Source: Gallionellaceae bacterium
GTDB lineage: Bacteria; Pseudomonadota; Gammaproteobacteria; Burkholderiales; Gallionellaceae
Direction: 5' to 3'
Assembly (NCBI GenBank): GCA_030834965.1
Contig: JAUQWW010000063.1
Location: forward strand, 1-44,475
DNA length: 44,475 bases
Part shown: in pieces, positions 7,949 through 14,570 of the stretch
Layout: every line of letters begins with the position of its first letter
Numbering within the stretch: position 1 is the first letter of the stretch
Translations under genes and position numbers: made by a program
The notes under the pieces: generated by a model
What the model was told of the DNA's origin: nothing
The model's input: the letters and a program-made list of their open reading frames with translations, nothing else
The model's database searches: none

Positions 7949-9298
7949 GTGAGTCAAAAAAAATACCTCCTTATTATCGAAGACGACCCCGGCCTGCAAA
8001 AACAGTTGCGCTGGAGCTTTGATGAATATGAAGTCCTGGTGGCAGGAGACCGTGAAAGTGCGCTTACACAGGTTCGAAGGCACGAGCCAGCCGTTGTCAC
8101 CATGGATCTTGGGCTCCCCCCGGATCCGGATGGCGCCTCGGAGGGGTTGGCCACCCTGCAACAAATCCTTGCGCTTGCTCCGGACACCAAAGTGATTGTT
8201 CTGACGGGGAATCAGGAGCATGCCAATGCGGTGAAAGCGATCGGCATGGGCGCCTATGACTTCCATCAAAAACCGTTTGATCCCGAGATATTGGGTTTGG
8301 TAGTCAAACGGGCTTTCTATCTGTATGCGTTGCAGCAGGAGAACCGCAGGATGCAGCAGACTCAGGCGGATTCTCCTATGTCAGGCATTATCAGCCGCGA
8401 TCCCGCCATGTTGAAGGTGTGCCGCGGCGTAGAGAAGGTGGCGCCTTCATCCGCCACGGTCATGCTGCTGGGTGATAGCGGAACCGGCAAGGAGTTGTTG
8501 GCAAAAGCGCTGCACCAGCTGAGTCCGCGTCATGAAAAACGCTTCATGGCAATCAACTGTGCGGCGATTCCGGAAAACCTTTTGGAAAGTGAATTGTTTG
8601 GCTATGAGAAAGGTGCTTTTACCGGGGCGATTAAGCAGACGCTGGGTAAGATTGAGCTTGCCAATGGCGGCACTTTTTTTCTCGATGAGGTGGGAGATCT
8701 GCCCATGCCCTTGCAGGCGAAACTCCTGCGTTTCCTGCAGGAAAGGGTGATTGAGAGAATCGGGGGGCGCGAAGAAATTTCCGTCGATGTGCGCATCGTC
8801 TGCGCAACGCATCAGAATCTTAAGGAATTGACCAAAGCGGGACGTTTCCGGGAAGACCTTTATTACCGGTTAAGCGAAATCGTCGTTACGATTCCCCCGT
8901 TGCGCGAGCGGTTGGGCGATGCCGCGCTGCTGGCTCACCACTTCAAGAACAAGTTCAGCGCCAAGGAGGGGCGTTCCTCGCTGAATTTCAGCCAGGAAGC
9001 ACTGGCCCTGATAGAAGGATATCCTTGGCCGGGCAATGTGCGCGAAATGGAAAACTGCATCAAGCGGGCCGTCATCATGGCCGATGGCCCGCAGATTACT
9101 CCTGAAGATCTGGGATTGTCGGTTCCTGCTGGAACGGAGGAGCGCATTAATCTGCGCCAGGTACGTGATGAAGCTGAATATAAGGCCATGGTCAAAGCGC
9201 TGGCAAGAGTGGACGGCAATGTTGCCAAAGCGGCCGAGTTGCTAGGTATCAGCCGCCCCACACTTTACGATCTGATGAGCCGTCATGGCATCAAGTAA
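7949..9298 (+). CDS. prsR: PEP-CTERM-box response regulator PrsR (NtrC family)
   Basis: 449 aa from a GTG start at 7949, preceded by AGAGG. The open frame runs back to a TTG at 7886, but the receiver begins exactly at MSQKKYLLIIEDD. Receiver: EDD pocket and acceptor Asp53 (TMDLGLPPD). AAA+ sigma-54 interaction domain: Walker A GDSGTGKE, GAFTGA loop, Walker B FLDEVGDL, arginine-rich REDLYYRL and GYPWPGNVRE. Fis-type HTH at the C-terminus (AAELLGISRPTLYDLMSRHGI). This is a complete bacterial enhancer-binding protein that activates RpoN promoters on phosphorylation, here by PrsK. The GAFTGA loop is intact, so RpoN dependence is expected. A strong terminator follows. Confidence 0.9.
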   Translation: MSQKKYLLIIEDDPGLQKQLRWSFDEYEVLVAGDRESALTQVRRHEPAVVTMDLGLPPDPDGASEGLATLQQILALAPDTKVIVLTGNQEHANAVKAIGMGAYDFHQKPFDPEILGLVVKRAFYLYALQQENRRMQQTQADSPMSGIISRDPAMLKVCRGVEKVAPSSATVMLLGDSGTGKELLAKALHQLSPRHEKRFMAINCAAIPENLLESELFGYEKGAFTGAIKQTLGKIELANGGTFFLDEVGDLPMPLQAKLLRFLQERVIERIGGREEISVDVRIVCATHQNLKELTKAGRFREDLYYRLSEIVVTIPPLRERLGDAALLAHHFKNKFSAKEGRSSLNFSQEALALIEGYPWPGNVREMENCIKRAVIMADGPQITPEDLGLSVPAGTEERINLRQVRDEAEYKAMVKALARVDGNVAKAAELLGISRPTLYDLMSRHGIK

Positions 9299-9328
9299 GT
9301 CAGGCCTATAATCTGAAGCTTCAAAACG

Positions 9329-9357
9329 AAAGGGCAAGCGCAACGCTTGCCCTTTTT
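9329..9357. terminator. Bidirectional rho-independent terminator between prsR and yceI
   Basis: A 12-bp perfect stem (AAAGGGCAAGCG / CGCTTGCCCTTT) with a CAA loop is followed by further T residues on the plus strand. The A-rich left side serves the convergent yceI gene on the minus strand. It ends 18 bases before the yceI stop. Confidence 0.85.
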
Positions 9358-9374
9358 GCTGCACCGCCTGAGCA

Positions 9375-9944
9375 TCAGTCTTTGTATGCCTCTACTTCAA
9401 ATACCAGTTTGATGTCATCGCCTACGCCGGGCAGGCCATATTTCATGCCGAAGTCGGAGCGTTTGATTTGTGCGCTCGCAGCCGCGCCGCATAATTCCTT
9501 TTTGTTCATCGGATTGGTGCCGCACTTGAAGGCATCAATGGTGAGCGTTACCGGCTTGGTCACGCCGATCATGGTGAGGCTTCCTTCCACACTGGAAGGG
9601 GTATCACCATTGAATTTGATGGTGTTCGACTTGTAGCTGATCTTGGGAAATTCGGCAGTGTTAAAAAAATCCGGCGAGCGCAGGTGGTCATCGCGTTTGG
9701 CAAAGCCGGTGCTGATTGATGTGGATTCGATTTCGAGGTTCACCGAACCATTCTTGGCGGAGCGATCCAGTGTGACTTTTCCGCTGCTCTTGTCGAAACG
9801 CCCCTGCATGGTGGAAAAGCCCAGATGGCTGACGCTGAAATGCGTATAGGTATGTTGCGGGTCAATGGTGTAAGAATCTGCGGCATGGACGGCCAGCGGC
9901 AGGCCTGCAAGCAACAGCACAGCAACGGCATTACGTTTCAGCAT
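9375..9944 (-). CDS. YceI-family periplasmic lipid-binding protein
   Basis: 189 aa from the ATG at 9944, which has AGGAG just upstream; a longer open frame to 10328 is not the gene. The first 22 residues (MLKRN, then a hydrophobic run ending AVHAAD) form a signal peptide, so the product is periplasmic. The mature part starts YTIDPQHTYTHFSVSHLGFSTMQG and contains the spaced S-x-D-x-R-x-x-H-L-like pattern (KRDDHLRSPDFF), both typical of the YceI lipocalin-like barrel, which binds isoprenoid or lipid ligands. It is transcribed convergently with prsR, with a shared terminator between. It could form an operon with the upstream membrane-protein gene (17-base gap). Physiological ligand unknown. Confidence 0.88.
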   Translation of the reverse strand: MLKRNAVAVLLLAGLPLAVHAADSYTIDPQHTYTHFSVSHLGFSTMQGRFDKSSGKVTLDRSAKNGSVNLEIESTSISTGFAKRDDHLRSPDFFNTAEFPKISYKSNTIKFNGDTPSSVEGSLTMIGVTKPVTLTIDAFKCGTNPMNKKELCGAAASAQIKRSDFGMKYGLPGVGDDIKLVFEVEAYKD

Positions 9945-9961
9945 GGGGTTCTCCTTTATGG

Positions 9962-10777
9962 TTAGAGCGGTGGCGCACCGGCTACACGCCAGGTTAAATA
10001 TACAGCACCCGCTGCGCACACCAGCGTTACAACTGACAGCAGCAGTGATTGTAACCACAACGCCCATTTTTCGGAAACCGGGGTTTTGGCAGCCAGTGGA
10101 ATCGCAGCTAACAGCAGCAATGCGTACCATGGCAAGCGTGCGGTCAGCACCGCAAGACAGCCGGTCAGTCCTGCGATGAGCGACAGCGGCAGGGTATAGC
10201 TGCGGCCGCATGGCAGCGGGCTGTTGCTGATCATCTGAATCAGCAGATAGGCACTCGCTGCCGCGCCCAGTGCCAGGCCGAATTGGCCAAGCAGGGCGGA
10301 AGCCCCGAGCAGGGCAGCGCCGCCGCAACCCAGCCCCAGGGCCATGCCGGCGCTGCCTGCCCGTACCGAGGCATCATGCAGATCATCCATCCAGAATACC
10401 AGCCAACCGACAAACAGTGCGCAACCGGCTCCCCACTGCATGGCTTCACCAAATGGGCGTTGCTGCAACACGCGCAAGCCGACCCAGACGGCGGCGCAGG
10501 CGGCTGCCACACTGAGGATGGGGCGCCACAGCGACCAATTGAATACGCTCAGCGCGGCCCCGAGCAGGCCGGAGGCGATTCCCAGCCATATGATCTTGCG
10601 CGAGGCGGTCAACGGATCAATGGAAAAATCGCTCGCCAGATAAACCGTTACGGCAAATCCGGCAATGATCGCCAAGCCGCTCAGACGCAGCCGCTGGAAT
10701 AATTCAGCCGTTACCAGTGCGGCTACGAAGGGGGCGAGGCCGCCTTGCACAGCGGGGTGATTCAGCCATTCCTGCAA
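9962..10777 (-). CDS. Unknown polytopic membrane protein
   Basis: 271 aa from a TTG start at 10777. I chose it because AAGGAG lies six to seven bases upstream (KK-L-QEW junction). The only ATG further out is at 10948, on top of the divergent htpX start. The product is almost wholly hydrophobic: about eight to ten predicted membrane helices, with a charged turn WMDDLHDAS near the middle and small-residue-rich helices (GMALGLGCGGAALLGASALLG). No motif assigns a function. It is 17 bases upstream of yceI on the same strand, so co-transcription is likely. It lies divergent from htpX. Confidence 0.65.
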   Translation of the reverse strand: MQEWLNHPAVQGGLAPFVAALVTAELFQRLRLSGLAIIAGFAVTVYLASDFSIDPLTASRKIIWLGIASGLLGAALSVFNWSLWRPILSVAAACAAVWVGLRVLQQRPFGEAMQWGAGCALFVGWLVFWMDDLHDASVRAGSAGMALGLGCGGAALLGASALLGQFGLALGAAASAYLLIQMISNSPLPCGRSYTLPLSLIAGLTGCLAVLTARLPWYALLLLAAIPLAAKTPVSEKWALWLQSLLLSVVTLVCAAGAVYLTWRVAGAPPL

Positions 10778-10834
10778 CTTTTTCTCCTTAATATATTCAA
10801 ACTGCCGCACGAGTTTACCACCGGCGTGCGGCCT

Positions 10835-10862
10835 CTTGAAATTTTCACGGCAACCCCCACAT
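10835..10862 (+). promoter_or_regulatory. Predicted heat-shock (RpoH, sigma-32) promoter for htpX
   Basis: CTTGAAA at 10835-10841, a 13-base spacer, and CCCCACAT at 10855-10862 closely match the sigma-32 consensus CTTGAAA-N(11-16)-CCCCATNT. Only one informative base differs. The start site would fall near 10869, giving a leader of about 80 bases before htpX. E. coli htpX is a known heat-shock gene, which supports the reading. Confidence 0.6.
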
Positions 10863-10947
10863 TGGGTTACGTGAGAGAAGGAGATGGCAAACTGCCGCTC
10901 ACTTTTTAGTTTGCCACGCGCTTTTTTGTTTGATGGAGAGGTAATCA

Positions 10948-11829
10948 ATGAAACGAATATTTCTGTTTGTGCTGACCAACCTGGCGGTTGTGTTTGTCAT
11001 CAACATCACCCTGCGCCTGCTCGGTGTGGACCGGGTAATCGACCAGAGCGGCACCATCAACTTTGACGCGCTGCTGATCATGTCGGCGGTGATAGGTTTC
11101 TCCGGCTCCATCATTTCGCTGCTGATGTCGAAGTGGTCGGCCAAACGGATGGTGGGCGCGCAAGTCATCACCGACCCGATAGATCCGACCGAACGCTGGC
11201 TGGTGGAGACCGTGCGCAGGCAGGCACAGGCGGCCGGCATCGGCATGCCGGAAGTGGCTATTTACGATGCGCCGGACGTGAACGCATTTGCCACCGGTTG
11301 GAATCGCAATGCCGCGCTGGTGGCAGTGAGCACCGGCCTGCTGCACAACATGAGCCGTGACGAGGCGGAAGCCGTGCTCGGCCATGAGATCAGCCACGTC
11401 GCCAACGGTGACATGGTCACGCTGGCGCTGATTCAGGGCGTGGTGAATACATTCGTGATCTTTTTCGCCAAGCTGTTCGGCATTCTGGTGGATCGCGTGC
11501 TGCTCAAGAATGACGGACGCCACGGCCCCGGCATCGGCGCGTTTGCCGCCGAGATCGCGGCGCAACTGGTGCTGGGCGTATTGGCCAGCATGATCGTCAT
11601 GTGGTTTTCGCGCCATCGCGAATTCCGTGCGGATGCCGGCGGCGCCAGCCTGGCCGGGCGCAACAAGATGATTGCCGCGCTGGAGAAGCTGAAAATCAAC
11701 CATGAGCAGACTGTCCTGCCGGAAAAGATTGCTGCCTTTGGCATCTCAGGCGGCAAGGGAATGATGCGCCTGTTCATGACCCATCCGCCGCTGGATGAGC
11801 GCATCGAGGCATTGCGCGCAGGACGTTAG
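10948..11829 (+). CDS. htpX: Membrane zinc metalloprotease HtpX
   Basis: 293 aa, normal length for HtpX (M48B). Two membrane helices come first (about 4-24 and 38-60), then a cytoplasmic protease domain with HEISH at 146-150 (His ligands and catalytic Glu). Two more hydrophobic segments flank the third ligand region ([11 protein letters not shown]). It degrades misfolded inner-membrane proteins together with FtsH. Good ribosome binding site (GGAGAGG) before the ATG. The upstream sequence holds a sigma-32-type promoter. The gene ends in a strong terminator shared with mtnA and so appears monocistronic. Confidence 0.93.
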   Translation: MKRIFLFVLTNLAVVFVINITLRLLGVDRVIDQSGTINFDALLIMSAVIGFSGSIISLLMSKWSAKRMVGAQVITDPIDPTERWLVETVRRQAQAAGIGMPEVAIYDAPDVNAFATGWNRNAALVAVSTGLLHNMSRDEAEAVLGHEISHVANGDMVTLALIQGVVNTFVIFFAKLFGILVDRVLLKNDGRHGPGIGAFAAEIAAQLVLGVLASMIVMWFSRHREFRADAGGASLAGRNKMIAALEKLKINHEQTVLPEKIAAFGISGGKGMMRLFMTHPPLDERIEALRAGR

Positions 11830-11850
11830 AGCGAGGTGTGGTATCGAACC

Positions 11851-11880
11851 AAAGAGGCTTGCAGAAATGCAAGCCTCTTT
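11851..11880. terminator. Bidirectional terminator between htpX and mtnA
   Basis: A perfect 12-bp stem AAAGAGGCTTGC / GCAAGCCTCTTT with a six-base loop, T-rich on both strands. It sits between the convergent htpX (stop at 11829) and mtnA (stop at 11899). Confidence 0.85.
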
Positions 11881-11898
11881 GTTCGTTCATGCGGGGAA

Positions 11899-13023
11899 TT
11901 AAAACAAGGCTTGCAGCTTGTTCCGGTCCGGCTCACGTATCACGCCTTTTTCCGTGATGAGCGCGGTCACCAGCTCCGCGGGTGTCACGTCGAACGCAGG
12001 GTTGCGTATCCGCACCCCTTCCGCCGCCCAGTGATAATCGCGAAAGCCTTTGACTTCATCGACGGAGCGTTCCTCGATCGGAATGTCCGCGCCGCTGTTG
12101 ATGGTCATGTCTATCGTGGAGAGCGGGCAGGCAACGTAGAACGGAAGGTTGTGGCGCCGCGCCAGCACCGCCACCATGTAGGTGCCGATCTTGTTTGCCA
12201 CGTCGCCGTTCCCTGCCACGCGATCCGTGCCTACCACGACAGCATCCACTTCGCCGCGGCTCATCATGAAGCCTGCCATGTTGTCGGTGATCAGCGTCAC
12301 CGGAATGTTCTCCTGCACCATCTCCCATGCGGTCAGGCGTGCGCCCTGCAGGAAGGGGCGGGTCTCATCGGCGATGACGGAAATTTTCTTTCCGGCTTCC
12401 AGCGCCGAGCGGAATACGCCGAGCGCCGTGCCCCAGCCCGCCGTCGCCAGTGCACCGGCGTTGCAGTGGGTCAGCACACGTGCGCCATCGGGCAGCAACT
12501 CCGCGCCGAACTTTCCCATCGCGCGATTGATGCGGATATCTTCGGCCAGCACTTCATGCGCTTCTGCCAGCAAGCGTTGCGCTACTGCGGCGTTGCCTTG
12601 ATCCTTCACACTCTCCCACACGGCACGCATCCGCTTCAGCGCCCAGAATAGGTTGACGGCCGTCGGACGGCTTTGCGCGAGCACGGTGAAGCCCGCTTCC
12701 ATGCCTGCATTGAAATCCGCCGCACTGTTCCCTCCACCTTGCAGGGGGAGGGCTGGGGAGGGGGTAGAGGCGGTATCTCCCACCCCCATCCCAGCCTTCC
12801 CCCTTGCAGGGGGAAGGAGCCCAGACAACCGCAACGCCTCCAGCGCCACGCCATACGCCGCCGCCACGCCGATCGCTGGCGCGCCGCGCACGACCATGCT
12901 GCGTATGCCCTCGGCAACCGAAGCGGCAGAATCGTAAGCGAGATATTCAAATGAGGCCGGCAGGATGCGCTGGTCTATCATTTCCAGATGGTTGTTGGCC
13001 CAGCGCAGGGTCTCGATTTTCAT
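11899..13023 (-). CDS. mtnA: S-methyl-5-thioribose-1-phosphate isomerase, with an in-frame REP-like insertion
   Basis: 374 aa; most MtnA proteins are about 345-350 aa. It isomerises 5-methylthioribose-1-phosphate to the ribulose form. Family motifs are present: VRGAPAIGVAAAYG (residues 46-59), THCNAGALATAGWGTAL with the conserved Cys, and VVGTDRVAGNGDVANKIGTY with the catalytic Asp. The extra length is residues about 69-100, low-complexity sequence such as TPSPALPLQGGG, encoded by an inverted repeat at 12730-12818. The frame stays open through it, so the enzyme probably remains functional with a surface loop. It is the last gene of a cluster with apt (3-base gap) and mtnP, completing conversion of MTA to methylthioribulose-1-phosphate. 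Confidence 0.92.
   Translation of the reverse strand: MKIETLRWANNHLEMIDQRILPASFEYLAYDSAASVAEGIRSMVVRGAPAIGVAAAYGVALEALRLSGLLPPARGKAGMGVGDTASTPSPALPLQGGGNSAADFNAGMEAGFTVLAQSRPTAVNLFWALKRMRAVWESVKDQGNAAVAQRLLAEAHEVLAEDIRINRAMGKFGAELLPDGARVLTHCNAGALATAGWGTALGVFRSALEAGKKISVIADETRPFLQGARLTAWEMVQENIPVTLITDNMAGFMMSRGEVDAVVVGTDRVAGNGDVANKIGTYMVAVLARRHNLPFYVACPLSTIDMTINSGADIPIEERSVDEVKGFRDYHWAAEGVRIRNPAFDVTPAELVTALITEKGVIREPDRNKLQALF
12730..12818. repeat. REP/BIME-like inverted repeat inside mtnA
   Basis: Two GC-rich hairpin units lie in opposite orientation. The right unit is a perfect 9-bp stem, CCTTCCCCC (12795-12803) and GGGGGAAGG (12809-12817), around TTGCA. The left unit, starting at 12730, has the same TTGCAG core and an imperfect stem. 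About 25 bases between them complete the element. It reads through in the mtnA frame. Its base composition is unlike the surrounding gene. Confidence 0.75.
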
Positions 13024-13026
13024 GGC

Positions 13027-13554
13027 TCAGTCACCCTCGAATTCGCACAGCGCAAACACCTTGTGGTCGAGTTTCTCCAGGCGCTTATGTCCGCCAATAT
13101 CGGGCAGGTCGATGATGAAGCAGCATTCAACGATTTCGCCGCCCATCTTTTCGATCAGCTTGCAGGCCGCTTCCGCCGTGCCTCCGGTGGCGATGAGGTC
13201 GTCCACCAGCAACACCTTCTCACCTTTCTGGATTGCGTCGGTGTGGATTTCGATGCGGTCGGTGCCGTATTCGAGTTCATAGTCGTGGCCTATGGTTTCG
13301 GCGGGCAACTTGCCTTTCTTGCGGATCGGGATGAACCCCTTGTTCATGACATAGGCCAGCGGCGCGCCAAGGATGAAGCCGCGCGACTCAATGCCCGCAA
13401 TCTTGTCGATTTTCACGCCGGCATAACGCTGTGCCAGTTCGTCCACGGTGGTGCGAAAACCGGCAGGGTCCTTGAGCAGTGTAGTAATGTCGCGGAACAT
13501 GATGCCCTGCTTGGGATAGTGCGGGACGGTGCGGATTTTGGATTTGATGGCCAT
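13027..13554 (-). CDS. apt: Adenine phosphoribosyltransferase
   Basis: 175 aa, standard length. It converts adenine plus PRPP to AMP and pyrophosphate in the cytoplasm. The PRPP-binding loop [16 protein letters not shown] is at residues 114-129, and the N-terminal [14 protein letters not shown] segment is the Apt signature. It lies between mtnP (which releases adenine from methylthioadenosine) and mtnA (which uses the sugar phosphate), so it recovers the base half of MTA. Gaps of 24 and 3 bases to its neighbours indicate one operon. No anomalies seen. Confidence 0.94.
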   Translation of the reverse strand: MAIKSKIRTVPHYPKQGIMFRDITTLLKDPAGFRTTVDELAQRYAGVKIDKIAGIESRGFILGAPLAYVMNKGFIPIRKKGKLPAETIGHDYELEYGTDRIEIHTDAIQKGEKVLLVDDLIATGGTAEAACKLIEKMGGEIVECCFIIDLPDIGGHKRLEKLDHKVFALCEFEGD

Positions 13555-13578
13555 TTTTTCTCTCGTCGATGAGTGGAT

Positions 13579-14460
13579 TTACTTGTTCAGCACACGCCCG
13601 GCAACTGCATCCAGCCGTGCGATCATTCCGGAATCACGCGCCTCCGGGGCGGTGATGAGCGCATATTCCAGCGCGCTGCGGCAGGAACAGGCGGATGCCT
13701 TGTGATCTGCTCCCGCTCGGGGCGCGACATGTTTCACCAGCGCACGTGCCTTGTCCGCGTTTGCGAGCAGGACCTTGATGATCTGCTCGACCGTTACGTC
13801 GTCATGGTCCGGGTGCCAGCAGTCGTAGTCCGTCACCATCGCTACCGTGGCGTAGCATAGCTCGGCCTCGCGTGCGAGCTTGGCTTCCGGCATGTTGGTC
13901 ATGCCGATCACGTCACAGCCCCAGGAGCGATAAAGCTCGGACTCGGCCAGGCTGGAAAACTGCGGACCTTCCATCACCAGATAGGTTCCGCCGCGCAGCG
14001 CTGAGATTCCCGCTTCCTTAGCGGCCAGCTCGATGTGATCGCCCAGGCGTTTGCATACGGGATGCGCCATGGAAACATGCGCGACTAGTCCTGTTCCGAA
14101 GAAAGATTTGTTGCGGGCAAAGGTGCGGTCGATAAACTGATCGACAATCACAAACGTGCCTGGCGTCAGATGCTCGCGCAGCGAACCCACCGCACTCACG
14201 GATATGACGTCCGTCACGCCCACACGTTTCAACGCGTCGATATTCGCGCGGAAGTTGATTTCAGACGGCGGTATCTTGTGCCCGCGCCCGTGACGCGGCA
14301 GGAAAACCAGTTGCTGCCCGTTCAGCTCACCGAACAGCAGCTCGTCGGAAGGCTCCCCGAAGGGTGAGGAGACTTTTTTCCAGTGCTTGTTGGTAAGGCC
14401 GTCGATGTCATATACGCCGCTGCCGCCGATGATGCCGAGTATGGAGTTTTGTTTTGTCAT
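13579..14460 (-). CDS. mtnP: S-methyl-5'-thioadenosine phosphorylase
   Basis: 293 aa from the ATG at 14460, where the family sequence begins (ILGIIGGSGVYDIDGL); an in-frame TTG at 14493 adds eleven unlikely residues. It cleaves MTA (and, in many family members, 5'-deoxyadenosine) with phosphate to adenine and the ribose-1-phosphate. Visible family features: phosphate-binding GGSG at the N-terminus, LPRHGRGHKIPPSEINFRAN, and MEGPQFSSLAES followed by GMTNMPEA and TDYDCWH for nucleoside binding. MtnP and methylthioinosine phosphorylase are hard to tell apart from sequence. The neighbouring apt favours adenine release, hence MtnP. Confidence 0.88.
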   Translation of the reverse strand: MTKQNSILGIIGGSGVYDIDGLTNKHWKKVSSPFGEPSDELLFGELNGQQLVFLPRHGRGHKIPPSEINFRANIDALKRVGVTDVISVSAVGSLREHLTPGTFVIVDQFIDRTFARNKSFFGTGLVAHVSMAHPVCKRLGDHIELAAKEAGISALRGGTYLVMEGPQFSSLAESELYRSWGCDVIGMTNMPEAKLAREAELCYATVAMVTDYDCWHPDHDDVTVEQIIKVLLANADKARALVKHVAPRAGADHKASACSCRSALEYALITAPEARDSGMIARLDAVAGRVLNK

Positions 14461-14495
14461 TCTTGGGGTCCCATGGTTGATGCCATCCTTCAACG

Positions 14496-14563
14496 AGCCC
14501 GTAGCGGGTAGCTCGTCGCTTGCAGCACAATACAGTGTCGCTACGAGCTACCCGCTACGGGCT
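14496..14563. repeat. 21-bp perfect inverted repeat between the aldolase fusion gene and mtnP
   Basis: Left arm at 14496-14516 (starts AGCCCGTAGCGGG) and right arm at 14543-14563 are exact reverse complements, separated by 26 bases that also pair partly. The resulting long hairpin fills most of the 110-base gap in the operon. There is no T-run, so it looks like a dispersed intergenic repeat or an mRNA-stabilising hairpin rather than a normal terminator. Confidence 0.75.
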
Positions 14564-14570
14564 GCGAACT

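Noticed and set aside
9375-10328. A longer version of the YceI gene
   Set aside because: The signal peptide and ribosome site fix the start at 9944; the extra part overlaps the membrane-protein gene in another frame.
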